The notes beneath the pieces are model-generated. The model was not told the DNA's origin. It saw nothing but the letters and a program-made list of their open reading frames with translations, and made no database searches. From the NCBI GenBank assembly GCA_951804985.1, contig OX638130.1:39446751-39510750 (forward strand): a stretch of DNA of 64,000 nt, in the 5' to 3' direction. Shown here in pieces: positions 36,358-47,696 of the stretch. How positions within the stretch are numbered: position 1 is the first letter of the stretch; every line of letters starts with the position of its first letter. The translations under genes and the position numbers were made by a program. The stretch is from Dryomyza anilis (taxonomy: Eukaryota > Arthropoda > Insecta > Diptera > Dryomyzidae).

Positions 36358-37281
36358 TCAGCAAACGAATACAACTTTGAACTGAAGTAACCATCGTAGT
36401 GCTGCGTGATCGGTTCTCAAGTGAAACTGTTGTCCGTACAGATACTTATGAAAATTTTTCACACTTTCAATTACAGCAAGAAGCTCCCTCCTGGTGACAC
36501 AGTAATTTCGCTCGGGCTTGGACAATGTTTTACTGTAGTATGCGATCACTTTTTCTTGCCCATTGATCACTTGAGAGAGAACACCGCCTATTCCGTATCC
36601 ACTTGCATCCGTATCAAGTATAAATTTCTCACCTGGAATTGGATACGCAAGAATTGGTGCCGAGCACAGTAGATCTTTTAATTTCAAAAATGCCTTTTCC
36701 TGATCATCGCTCCATTGAAATGGGCGGTTCTTTCTTGTCAACTCATGAAGACTGCTTGCAACATTGGCAAAACCTGGAAAAAATCGTCTGTAGTATGTAC
36801 ATAGCCCCAAGAAACTTCGTAGGTCATGTAGATTTTGCGGTCTGGGCCACTCCTTGACTGCAACTATTTTATCCTCATCGGTATGCACTCCTTCCGTGGT
36901 AACTCGATGACCCAGATACTTGACTTCTTTCTTGAAAAGTGAGCATTTCTTTGGGCTAAGTTGTAGACCCGCATTTTTCAATCGAAGGAATACGTCCTCT
37001 AGATTTCTTAGATGTTCGTTGAAATCCTTGCCCATAACAATTATGTCATCAAGGTATACTAGGCATGTTTTCCAGTGTAAACCTTTTAATACGTGCTCCA
37101 ATAACCGCTCGAATGTTGCTGGGGCATTGCATAGTCCAAACGGCATTACCAAAAATTGCCATAGTCCATCTCCAGTACTGAATGCTGTCTTCTCTCGATC
37201 TTTCTTATCGATTTCTACTTGCCAGTAACCACTTTGCAAGTCCAACGTTGAAAACCACTTAGCATTAGATATTGTATCCAA
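36358..37281 (-). pseudogene. Gypsy-1 reverse transcriptase and RNase H
   Basis: [40 protein letters not shown] (catalytic YLDD) and [10 protein letters not shown] for RT. The RNase H region carries [29 protein letters not shown] and [11 protein letters not shown]. The frame ends in a short duplicated stretch (CAGCAAACGAATAC twice, 36340-36370) and a deletion before the next domain. The N-terminal RT blocks lie in a different frame at 37282-37581. Confidence 0.92.
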
Positions 37282-37589
37282 GGTCTCATCGATTCTGGGC
37301 AGTGGATAACTATCTTTCTTGGTGACATCATTAAGTTTTCGGTAATCAACGCAGAACCGAGTACTACCGTCCTTCTTTTTTCACCAATACTACTGGTGAA
37401 CTCCATGGACTCTCAGATGGTTCCACCACGACATTTGTGTGCATTTCTTCAACCAAATGTGATACTTCGTCTCTTTTCGCAAGTGGTACCCTTCTTGGTG
37501 CTTGCCGAATTGGGTTAGAATCACCAGTGTCTATTCGATGTTTTACAATGGCAGTTCTGCCATCCTTTTGGCCCTTTTCAGCAAATATA

Positions 37590-37904
37590 ATAATAATATA
37601 ATAATAGTTTGGCGCTACAGTCCTGTATAGAACTTCGGCCGAGCTCTCTCACCATTTTGAGCTGTGCGTGTTAAATTTGTACTCAAAGTGGTGGGACCTA
37701 CAGTTTATTGCCGAATCCGAACGGCGGGTGAGAGCTTTTTCATAGGCAATGGTTTTACTCTCGTAGGTTTGCCATTTACTGACGAGAGGTAGCGCGGTAT
37801 AGAAAATGTTTCTATGAAAAGATGTTGTTAGCCCCAGTCCAGTCTTGAACCGGGGACCTTTCGGCTCGCAGTTTAACGCACTAACCACTGAGCTACCGCG
37901 GCTA
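37590..37904 (-). mobile_element. tRNA-derived SINE, copy 3, inside Gypsy-1
   Basis: The same SINE as at 6270. An 8-bp duplication CAAATATA lies at 37582-37589 and 37905-37912. The pol sequence on the two sides is continuous across the duplication, so the SINE inserted after Gypsy-1. Confidence 0.92.
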
Positions 37905-37912
37905 CAAATATA

Positions 37913-38700
37913 CACCGATATTTATCAATTAACTTTTGCACTTGACTCTTTTCTTTGGTAGCCAAATCCTTCGTCCACTCATTTATAAACTTGTGAGTAG
38001 ATTGTTTGTTTACTTGCGGTGTGACATAGTCCTTTGATGTATTTGACTCGCAATTTATAATCGCTGACGCCTCTTGACACTGGCCTACCACTGTTCCCTT
38101 TTTGATTAATTTTGACGAGTTTTCCAAATTGAGAACTCTTATAGGTACAATTCTGTCTTTCTCCGCCTTAACAAGTGTTCTTCCTACCACACTGTTACTT
38201 TTATACAGCGCTTCGTTTGCTTCAATAACCCACAACTTGCTTATCCCACAATCTCCATTTACTTTCGCCCAAACAATTGCTTCTGAATTAGGTGGTATTT
38301 TTCTATTTTTATAAGCAATAACTTGTTTCATTTTCGGGCTCTGGTCACAATCAATATTTAGTTGGATCTCTGTGTTGGCATAATTCAAAATTTTTCTTGT
38401 TAAATCAAGTGTGAAACCGTTCTTTATCATGAAGTCCATGCCAAGTATTATTTCGTCTACTATTTCTGCCACAATAAAATCATGCTTAACTGTCGTAGTA
38501 CCAATCGGTATTTTCTTCACCTGTAGCTGTTTGTAATCTTATTCCTATTCTTAACAAGGTTACTTCTTATTATTGAGTGTGAAGCTCCCGTATCCAATGT
38601 TACCATATATGCTGTACAATCAATGAGTCCTTCGACAGTTAAGCTATTTGGCTTTCGAGCAATTTGTGAAATGGAGATTCTGGGGCAATCGGTTATGGGA
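37913..38700 (-). pseudogene. Gypsy-1 protease and spacer
   Basis: The active-site block LDTGASHSIIR is readable at about 38570-38610 in one frame. A frameshift near 38545 moves the rest into the frame of 37873-38520, which has the conserved second block IILGMDFM. It ends where the SINE inserts. Confidence 0.88.
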
Positions 38701-38731
38701 GTCAGATCGTGCCCCGCAGAACTGACTCGTT

Positions 38732-40125
38732 TTAGTTTAAAGATTGATTAAAATTTACGTTATTTTGGACATGATCTTGGGTTTCTTCATGTCGGGGTTC
38801 ATTTGCAAATGGATTCATTGAGCGCTTGCGTTTTTTACGACCATCACGTGCCATATGCCCATATGTATCACAGTTGTAGCATTTACCTTTAAATTGGGTG
38901 TCTCGGTTGGCAGCATTGTAATCTGGTTTAGCTCCACTTTTTAACGCTTGGCAAATTACCTGAAGTAGGTCTTCATTCTCTACATCTAGTTTACGGACCT
39001 TTGGCGCTGGGCGGCACAACGTAGTTGCTGTCTCCTGTGTTAGCGCTGTGGTTACAGTTTCCGTAAATGTCACTTTCGGCATTGTCACTGTGGCACGTCT
39101 TGTTTCCGGATCACGTATACCGTCAACGAAGGCTTCGATCTTGCACTTTTCTATGAAATCACTCGTTGAATCTGCATACGACAAATGGGCAAGCCTCTCG
39201 ACGTCCGCAAGCCTCTCGACGTCCGCGTCCTGCAATGTTTCACCATTTCTTTGCATTCGGCACTTTAGTTCATAACCGCTAAATAACTGTTTCGATCACT
39301 TTCTGGAATAGTCTGCAATACTTCGGCTGCGCCTCCTTTTAGCGCCACGATAAGTACGGCTACGCTGTCCTCATTGTTCCATCGATTACTTACAGCCGTG
39401 GTCTCATATTGCAGCTTGAAAATGTTGAACGCTGTGGTTCCATCGTAAATCGGCGATTTTAGCCTCGTACCAGTAACAACATGCTGTGTAGGTCCACTTA
39501 TATGTAGTAAACTGACATCTTCTTGTATTTTCTGTAGCTTTTTGTCGAAACCATTTTCAAACTTTTGATATTTCTTATAAGCGTTATTTTCAAACCTTTG
39601 AAATTTGTCATCAATACTCACTTCCATGTCATTTACATGTTGCTCAAGTTCGTTCACTTTTGCATGGAGTGTATTAGAAACTTCCTGAAGCTGTTTCGAA
39701 TGTTCTTGAAGCTGTTCGGAATTTTCCTGAAGTTTCTGCTCTATTTTATTGGAATTTTCTAGAAGTTTTTGTTCCATTCTGGTCGAATTTTCTTGAAGCT
39801 TCTGTTCCATTTTGCTGGAATTTCCTTGTAGTTCTGTTTTAAGCTTTTCTTCAATCCGGTTCGAATTTTCTAGAAGCTGTTGTTGTATAGCTCCGAGCAA
39901 CTGGCTCATATCAAAACTTTGGGACTGTACTTTTTGCTCCGTGTCCACACTTTTCGCTGTTGCAGCTTCCACTTCAAACTCGTGCTCTGCGAGGTCAATG
40001 CCTTGGTTCTCTAATTCTTCCATTAGACGCTTTTGTAGCTCTATTTTTGTACCAACAGTGGGAAGATTATGAATCGCCAGCTCCTTCTTTATCTGGTCGA
40101 CTTTAAGTTGTTCGAATTTAACCAT
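38732..40125 (-). pseudogene. Gypsy-1 gag with SAP-like domain and coiled coil
   Basis: 39265-40125 (286 aa) starts with a SAP-like helix pair (LKVDQIKKELAIHNLP ... RLMEEL, residues 6-37). A long coiled coil of repeated QKLxENS units follows (residues ~90-150), then a capsid-like segment. The frame breaks near 39262; 38732-39256 continues with a duplicated ADVERL (18-bp tandem repeat) and a zinc knuckle CYNCDTYGHMARDG, whose last Cys is replaced by Gly. Confidence 0.85.
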
Positions 40126-40139
40126 TTTGTATCACAATC

Positions 40140-40154
40140 CCACTTCTGACACCA
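40140..40154 (-). promoter_or_regulatory. Gypsy-1 primer binding site
   Basis: TGGTGTCAGAAGTGG on the minus strand, one base inside the 5' LTR. It is complementary to a tRNA ending CCACTTCTGACACCA, consistent with a tRNA-Leu. Confidence 0.8.
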
Positions 40155-40155
40155 A

Positions 40156-40697
40156 TGTTACGAAAATTAAGTCTACGGAAAACTGTTCTACGAGTTCGTA
40201 TCGCTGGATTGTGTGCAAAATAAAAACGCACTTATATTTGGTTTTAACTAGTATTATTTCAACTAGTATTAATTAACTTTATTAATTTAAATAACAACTT
40301 AAAGAATAACTTATATCAACTGCTGAATTACTACAATTTATCTTTACAATGTTCACTCACGAGACGCACTAGTTCACTATTAAATTACAACTGAAGTACA
40401 GTGCCTCAGATGCGCGGCCTTATATACTGCATGCATCAGTTCGACACGTTTCGACAAGCTTCGACTTGTTCCAAGAACCTTCTACTCGTTTCGTGAATGA
40501 CGTATGCTATTGGCATCTCATTCGCTCTCATGTGTTTTAACCTGCTGATCTTCCATCTCTTTCTCGCACATTGCTCAGTACGCTGAATGATCTTCCGTCT
40601 CTTTCTAACACATTGCTTAGTGCGCTGAATTGTCTTGCGTCTCATTTACTATTGTTGAATGCTTGCACAGTGGGGCAAATTACCTCTTTTCGTAACA
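40156..40697 (-). repeat. Gypsy-1 5' LTR, complete (542 bp)
   Basis: Ends TGTTACG/CGTAACA. Closely matches the 3' LTR over its shared length. Confidence 0.93.
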
Positions 40698-41159
40698 ATA
40701 TGATATACGTTTAACTCATTTATTAGTTGGAGTATAAAAACAACGATATTTGAGACAAAAGAATAGAAAAAATAAAGAATAAGAAAAATTAAAAGTCAGG
40801 TGAATCCTAATAGACAAAAAGACAGAAGCTGAAATACAAACTCAAAAGATAAACCGAAAAAACAATAGATATAGATTCGTTCTCCGATTCGTCATATATG
40901 AATATTTCATAAATGTATTCGTAAACCTTGGCCACTTACATTGTATATCAGCTCATCGTGCATTTTCCGTGCAGTAGAATTCTCGGGATGACTTTCGTTT
41001 GGACCTGCACTTATATATTAATAGATTTGTCTGTTTGCTAATTCAAGCGAAAAACAATGATCTCACTGATTGTGCGAATGCAGTGGCACATATGTAGTGG
41101 TGAAAAAAATGACATTTAATTTATCACGTCAATGGGTTGCCACTGAGTAATTTTGTGTA

Positions 41160-42174
41160 CACCTAAAAAATATTGTTGTACTATTAACAAGAGCGGCTTT
41201 GTTAAATTTCTCTTAAAAAATATTTGTATTATAATAACATTAATGTTGTTGCAACAAGATTCTTATTAATTGAAACGTATGTAGTCTTGTTGAATTACAA
41301 CTGCATATATAATGCTAAGATATTCATCTTGTTAATAAAAATTGATGTTTTTCATTTTTAAGCATGTGACGCTATCACATGGAAAATTAATCAAACAAAA
41401 TATAAATAAATCAAAACATTTGAAGATAAACACAGGTAACGATTGAAAAAATAAACGACTGATTCTGCTAATATATTTTATATTTGCATGTGTGTATGGA
41501 AGAATCAAGCCATTCAGCAACAAGGATCACAAGCAACGTGCAGCAACAATCAGCAAAAAGAATTTAAATTTTCCATAGGCAACGGCTGTTTTATCCAGAG
41601 CTCTCGATTTCATAATAGTATTTCGGGTTCCCGGACGCACGGAAGACCATGTAATATTCGTGTAGTTAAAATACACGTAATATCCAGGTAATAACTGTTC
41701 GAACTGTTTATTTGATCGTCTGATCGTTTGTTCGTGTTTGTCCGTTCCTTTGAAGAACTACAGGGGTAGTTCGAACAGTTAATTCCCGTGTATTACGGGC
41801 ACCGAATAATCGAGAGCTCTGATTACATCACAACACTATTTTTTATCCATTTTTTTCAATAAATTATAGAAATGATAATTATGCTTTTTATTCACTATAA
41901 TAAATTGAAAGGATAGCGTTACTATTCCAACGAGAATTATTCTTTAAGTGACTTCATCTTCTTGTTAATATAAGTACATTTCTATTTATATATATAACAG
42001 AATGTCTCTTGATATTAACAACACAATGTTGTGCGTCAATTTAAAATATCTGAAAGTTTTACAATACTATTGTTTTTCTCTTACCAAGATATCTCTTTGG
42101 ACGTAAATTTACAAGATGTCTTGTTATATTAAACACAATTTTTGTTAATAGTACAAGATTTTTTTTTTTGGGTG
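41160..42174. mobile_element. TIR element F
   Basis: CACCTAAAAAATATTG at the left and (inverted) CACCCAAAAAAAAAAATC, with TTGTACTATTAACAA shared inward. TA lies on both sides. The empty site is seen in P copy 1 (TTTTGTGTACTGAATTTC, near 9752). It contains element G and a short Gln-rich frame (41494-41562). Confidence 0.85.
41596..41821. mobile_element. MITE G, nested in F
   Basis: 14-bp perfect inverted ends CAGAGCTCTCGATT. A second inner inverted pair AACTGTTCGAAC / GTTCGAACAGTT lies within. 226 bp, non-coding. Confidence 0.75.
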
Positions 42175-42373
42175 TAGTGAATTTCTTGTCAAGTTTTTAG
42201 AACTTCGTAAACCAACGTTGGAATAACATTCATTTCTTCGGCTTGATCATGACATTACATCCACACTGGTTGTAAAAGAAAATTCTCCAAATTTATCGAA
42301 CCTTAAACTCATTGCTTATTGGGATATTCATACTTACTTACTTACTTAAATGGCCCTTACAACCGTGGGTCGG

Positions 42374-43133
42374 TTATGGTCGCTCAGATGAAGCCGCGCC
42401 AGTCGGATCTGCTTTGCGCGCGCTGACGCCAGTTAGAAATACCAAGCGTTGCCAGGTTGTCCTCAACTTGGTCTTTCCAACGCAGATTTGGACGCGCTCT
42501 TCTACGTTGTCCACCTTCGAGTTTCTATTCAAGCACCATCTTGGCTGGAGTGTTTTCATCCATTCGTTCGACATGACCTAGCCAGCGAAGCCGCTGAATC
42601 TTGATGCGCTTGACTATGTCAATGTCGTCGAATAACTCATACAGCTCGTGGTTCATCCTGATTCGCTACTCGCTAGCAAAGCAGATGGGGCCAAATATTT
42701 TACGGAGAATCTTTCTCTCGAACGCTCCCAGTACTCTCTCATCGGTGGAGGCCAGCGTTCATGTTTGACTTGATGAGTGACTTGTAGAGCGTTATTTTTG
42801 TCCGGCGAAAGAGGGCTCTACTTTTTAATTGCCTACTGAGCCGAAAGTAGCACCTGTTGGCAAGAGTTATTCTCCGTTTAATCTCCAGGCTGACGTCGTT
42901 GTTGTTGTTGATGCTGGATCCCAAATAGACGAAGTCCTTCTCAATGCCGAACTTGTGGGTGTCAAAATCAGCTTTTTGTCATAGACGCACGGACTACTTT
43001 CTGCTTGTTGACACAAAAACTTCGTCTTGTCCTCGTTCACCGCTAGACCCATTCGACGCGACTCTTTCTCCATTCTGAAGAATGCTGCGCTGACTGCTCG
43101 TGTGCATATGCTGACTGCATATAAGAGCAGCAT
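42374..43133 (-). pseudogene. RTE copy 2, RT C-terminal part
   Basis: FFRMEKESRRMGLAVNEDKT and later segments of the RT thumb. The stretch where the catalytic YADD should stand reads LLYAVSICTRAVSAAF instead, so the active site is lost by a small deletion near 43090-43110. Confidence 0.75.
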
Positions 43134-43725
43134 GAAACTTTTGTTGAGGATAGTGCCGCTTTGACGGAGTTCGGCAGCTCGAACTATTTTCTAAATCAAT
43201 AATTTAAAAAAGTCGCACGATAGGGAGTCACCCTGTCTGAAACCTCGTTCGTTGTCTGCATACTGCAAAGCCTTATAAGTTTCGCAGGTATACCGAACTC
43301 AGACATTGCGGCGTATAATCGTTCCCTTATCGGAGTGTCGAAGGCGGCTTTATAGTCGACTAATATGTGGTAGGTGTCGATCTGGTTTTCTAGGGTCTTT
43401 TCCTAGATTACGCGCAATGTGAAAATCTGATCTAGGGTGGACTTTCCAGGTCTGAAGCCGCACTGATAAGGTCCAATCAGCTGTTGACGATGGGCTTCAG
43501 TCTTTCACATAATACGCTCGATAGAACCTTGTATGCGATATTGAGTAGGCTGATCCCACGGTAGTTGGCACAGATAGTGGGATCCCCTTTCTTAAGGAGT
43601 GGGCAGAGTACACTGAGGTTCCAGTCACTTGGCATGCTTTCATCCGACCATATTCTGCTTACGAGCTCGTCATGCTCTCCATTAGCTCTTCGCCTTCGGT
43701 CTTAAACAATTCAGCATGCATGCCA

Positions 43726-44541
43726 TCAGCACCAGGCCATCAGCACCTTCAGCCGACCAATGGCTGTTCTGACCTCGTCATGGTCGGGTGGCGGAATCTC
43801 AACGTCGTCATCAAGTACTGGGGTTGCCGGGTTTAATTCTCTATCGGTGGAATTGCGGTCATCATCACCGGTCAGCAGTTTAGAGAAGTGATCCCTCCAT
43901 ATCTTCAGTGTGCTCTGGATATCTGTCACTAGATTCCCGTTCTCATCTTTACAAGAAGAGGCTCCGGATTTTGAACCTCCGGCTAGGCGTCTTATTTTCT
44001 CGAGGAATTTTCGAGCCTCATTCCTGTCTCCATGCATCTCAATCTCCTCACACTCACGTCTTTCTGCCTCGCTTTTTTTACGCCTGAAAAGACGTCTCTC
44101 TTCCCTCCTCTTCTCTTTGCATCGCTCCTTCGCAGCTCGCGTAGCTACTGACTGCAGGGTGGATTTGTACGCAGCGTCTATATCTGCAGTGACCGCGCGA
44201 CGCTCTTGGTCATACCACTGATTCCTCAGGGGGCGTTGGAATCTAAGCACCTCTTCGGCAGCCGTACGCATAGAGCAGGAGATATGGTTCCACTGCGCGC
44301 TTATATCATCGAGAGGAGTGCTTTGTCTAAGCAGGTGTGAGAGTCGAGTGGAAAAGGCTTGCGTTGTCTGTTGTGATTGCAGCTTTTCGACGTCTGGCTT
44401 TCTCTGCGTTTGGTTCCGTACGTTCTTCGCAGCGTTCTTCGTGCGGACCTTGGCTGCTACAAGGTAATGATCCGAGTCCATATTGGCACCTCGGATAGTG
44501 CGTACGTCCATCACGCTCGAAGCGTGCCTTCCGTCAATCAC
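43726..44541 (-). pseudogene. RTE copy 2, endonuclease end and linker
   Basis: 271 aa: GANMDSDHYLVAAKVR, a long basic linker (RREERRLFRRKKSEAERR), and the start of RT. More complete here than in copy 1. A small duplication (GCCATCAGCACC twice, 43724-43748) ends the frame. Confidence 0.8.
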
Positions 44542-44660
44542 AACGTGATCAATTTGGTTTCGAGTTTTATGATCGGGCGACTACCATGTGGTCTTGTGGA
44601 TAACGAAATGTTCGAATCTAGTGCTACTAACTACCATGTCTCGTGCTGCGGCGAAGTCGA

Positions 44661-44966
44661 TTAGCGTTCCGTTATCGGAAGTGTTGGCATGGAGGCTAAA
44701 TTTTCCAATTGTTGGACAATAGACGGCTTCACCTTGGCGTTAAAATCGCCTAGCACGATTTTGATATCGTGGCGGGGGCAGCGCTCATATGCGTTGTCTA
44801 GGCGCTCGTAGAAACGCTCTTTTGTCTCGTCATCTTTCTCGTTCGTCGGAGCGTGTGCACAAATTAGGCTGATGTGGACATATTTAACTTTGATGCGGAT
44901 TGTTGCCAGTCTTTCGTCCACGGGCGTGAACCTAGAGACAAGGTGGCGGAGTCTCTTGCCGACCAC
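44661..44966 (-). pseudogene. RTE copy 2, endonuclease core
   Basis: ICAHAPTNEKDDETKERFYE and DIKIVLGDFNAKV: the GDFN block of the endonuclease. The frame is broken on both sides. Confidence 0.8.
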
Positions 44967-45291
44967 AAATCCACATCCATATTCGTGTCTCTCCGCATGG
45001 CAGCTGTAGTAGATATCACAGGACGCTTGTGATATTCATATGTATGTAATATTTGCTTTTTCATTATGTTCCTTGATGAAAAAGAGGCATGACATTTTTT
45101 AGGCACTCTTTGCTAGCTGTATCATGGACGAACCATTTCGTAGTCCGGATCGACAAAAATGTTTTTTAAGATGGCGTAGTCGGATTTTTAAAATGATTGA
45201 TTTTTACCATCAGCAACGCCAATTAATGAACGGGAAAATTCATCTGGAGGCATCTATAGCTCCGATATGAAGTAAAATAATTAAGGCCAAG

Positions 45292-45333
45292 TACATAGCG
45301 TTATGATAGTGCATTATGATGTACATGGCCTTA
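45292..45333. repeat. 42-bp foldback sequence
   Basis: TAAGGCCAAGTACAT and (inverted) TAAGGCCATGTACAT enclose a 12-bp centre. Probably a remnant MITE. Confidence 0.5.
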
Positions 45334-45713
45334 TGAATTTGAGAAATATAATTTTATTGGTGCTAATTAACGACCATAAATTAAGAACTATAAAATATTT
45401 TAATTAAAAAAATATTTTATTTTAATCGAGTACAATTACCGTCAACGATTTCTTTAGTATGTAACAATTAATTTTTTTTATGACAAATGTTTATGATCAA
45501 TGAAATAGTAGTATTTTTGCATCACATACCTGTCTAATATGTTGGCCTGTATCCAACGCCTCACTCTTGCATATCTCTATTGAATAAATTCGCAGCCATT
45601 GGCTGCATTCAGCGACCTCAGCAGTTGCTAAACTGCTTAGTAACTAATCGCTCACTGTTACTGAATGCACCGCAACCTCAGCTGTTAATTTACAAATTAA
45701 TTTATTATTAAAC

Positions 45714-46010
45714 CCAAGAAACATTTTAACGTAGCTCCGTAAAGAAATGGAATCACAATTCCGTTTGCAACGGTACATTTACGGTATGTACAAGACGGAT
45801 CCGTCGACACTTGAATGAAAACGGAAAATTTACGGTATGCCAAAATATTCTACTCCGTTTAGATTCCGTATATGACGTATACGTTTATATTCCGTTTGCG
45901 ACGGAGCACACCGTTTTTGTATCGTTTATACTCCGTTTAGTGCGGGCACCATACAACGTTTTTATGCCGTTTTCGTTGCGTATTTAGTCGTTATTGTCAG
46001 AATTTTCAGT
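45714..46010. repeat. CCGTTT/AACGG-rich stretch
   Basis: Many TCCGTTT, ACGGTA and CCGTATA motifs in 300 bp, resembling the ACGTACCGTTTACGGTAC end of the duplicated block at 58064-59637. It may be one end of a degenerate element. No gene. Confidence 0.45.
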
Positions 46011-46028
46011 TCATTTAATTACAGGCTA

Positions 46029-46828
46029 CACACATAGAAAATAATTGTCGAATCCGACAATAATTTGAAAATATATCATGTTAAATTGGATCCACAAATA
46101 TTATTTTCAATTTATTGTCGGATTCAACAATCAAATTATTAAACAAGTATTGAACATAAAATTTTTGTTTTTGAAAATTTCAATTGTTAATTTTCATTTA
46201 TGCTTTGATGGCATTTTTTAAATTTTCAAATTTAAAATATTATGATTAAAAAGAAATCAAACAATTTTGAAATTTTGACGTTTTTATATTAGCATATTGA
46301 AAACTAACAAACGTGCAGCAATTGTAATTTTCAGCGAAATGATAACGTCAGTCCAGCGTCTTATAATTCGAGAACTGTAGAGCTTCTTCCGTAAGGCCCT
46401 CAGTATAGCGCGCTTTCTCTACATTGATGCGTTGTGCTACAGACGGAACAAGTGACAGCAAGCGGCATGAATGAATTCGATGGCGTTAGATTTCATTGTA
46501 ACAACGTATATGTTGAAGCAAGCACCGCACATGATTTCGTCGGCTATATGTCCTCTATATTCCGTTCGGCAATTAAAATATTTAGTCATCGCGGTTTCTT
46601 ATTAATTAAAATGTTTTTATCACCAAAATGCGCGACGATTCTAAATGTATAAAAAATATAAACATCAAATTTCAAAAAAAAAAAAGATTTTTACGTCAAA
46701 CCGTCAAACTAAACTAACATGAAAATTAATAATTTCATTTTCAAAGTCAAAAATAATATTTTCGTTCTGAGGTGTTAATAAATTGATAATATTTATTTTC
46801 AAAAGTCAACAATAATTTTCTATGTGTG
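46029..46828. mobile_element. TIR element family A, copy 3 (A3)
   Basis: CACACATAG...CTATGTGTG with TA on both sides. Arms match A1/A2. The middle (about 46310-46640) is again unrelated: on the minus strand it contains SVAQRINVEKARYTEGL and EEALQFSNYKTLD followed by a stop. Confidence 0.85.
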
Positions 46829-46921
46829 TATGCAGCAGAAGATCAAAAAACAATCTATGTAAGTATTGCTACGCATAATATACACATTTAGTTTAACAGT
46901 AAGTTAATTTACATGGGCCTT

Positions 46922-47683
46922 TGTTGCGGGCTCCAGGGGTCCTTTTGTACTTGCCTTTATTAATGAAACCGTCAGTGACAATATTCCCTCGAAGTCCACA
47001 ATTCTTTCCTAACATTTATTATTAAATAAAAACGCAAGGATATTTTAGACTTGCTTTATACTTTTATTAATTATTGTTAAGTATTTTTACAAGCTTGAGT
47101 TTAAACTGAAAACACGTCTGCACTCTAAGGCAGTTAAAATCATAATGCTTAAAAACTAAACTTAACCTCTACTCATCACCTCGGTATCGTGCGACTCACG
47201 AACCCCTTGCTTATACTTATTTCTTAAAACACAACTCATAAATGCAAGCAAGCATATTCTTAAATCTACGTACTACTAAAAACCTCATTAACCCCACATC
47301 AGATATTTACTAATATTGTGAAATCATTAACTGAGAAAATTCCAATGTGTTAAATTCTTAATTGGTTCCCATGCTGGCGTTAGTCTTGACTTAAATTACA
47401 ACCAATGCTTTTGTTGTTGCTTTTAAACAGACGGCACACTTGCTAGCGCGAGTCTCGGATCAAATTGCAACCAATGTATTTTTCGTTGCTGTTAAGTAGA
47501 CTTAATTTTATCTCCTGAAAGTATGCACTCATAAACATTATGTACTTGTTCCAGTTACGTCGTAGACGTTATGTTAAGTTAACATGCATCTGTTATTGTG
47601 CTTTTAGATTTGAACTTTATGTGCATACTGGTTATGTGCAGGCTTTCTTAAATACAACAAAAAAACGTTTCTGATTCACAACA
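46922..47683 (-). repeat. Gypsy-2 3' LTR (762 bp)
   Basis: Starts TGTTGTG and ends CGCAACA on the minus strand. Same length as the 5' LTR. Confidence 0.96.
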
Positions 47684-47696
47684 TTCTTCCCCCCTT
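47684..47696 (-). promoter_or_regulatory. Gypsy-2 polypurine tract
   Basis: AAGGGGGGAAGAA on the minus strand, directly before the 3' LTR; expected plus-strand primer site. Confidence 0.88.

Larger units (their letters stand above)
35078..40697 (-). mobile_element. Gypsy-1: Ty3/Gypsy LTR retrotransposon, defective
   Basis: Minus-strand element bounded by LTRs starting TGTTACG and ending CGTAACA, with ATAT directly outside both ends (35074-35077, 40698-40701). Order in transcription sense: 5' LTR, PBS, gag with SAP and one zinc knuckle, protease, [SINE], RT, RNase H, integrase, 3' LTR. Lesions: a break in gag, a frameshift in protease, a SINE insertion before RT, a break at the start of RT, a deletion after RNase H, a stop in integrase, and a deletion joining mid-integrase to the 3' LTR. 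The LTRs differ at about nine positions over 513 bp by eye. Confidence 0.93.
40898..42215. mobile_element. Element P, partial copy 2, split by element F
   Basis: 40898-41158 and 42177-42215 match 9475-9790 of element P copy 1, including the exon before the MIC26/27-like fragment. Element F sits between them. Confidence 0.75.
42330..45027 (-). mobile_element. RTE-like LINE, copy 2, 5'-truncated
   Basis: The same family as 1-1975 and colinear with it. Its 3' end has the (AAGT)n tail at 42330-42348 typical of RTE elements, and the C-terminal motif RLRWLGHVERMD is readable near 42560-42610. The 5' end stops at about 45027, inside the endonuclease. Many frameshifts. Confidence 0.88.

Noticed and set aside
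37649..37915. 88-aa ORF inside Gypsy-1
   Set aside because: It is a read through the SINE, including its tRNA-like head.
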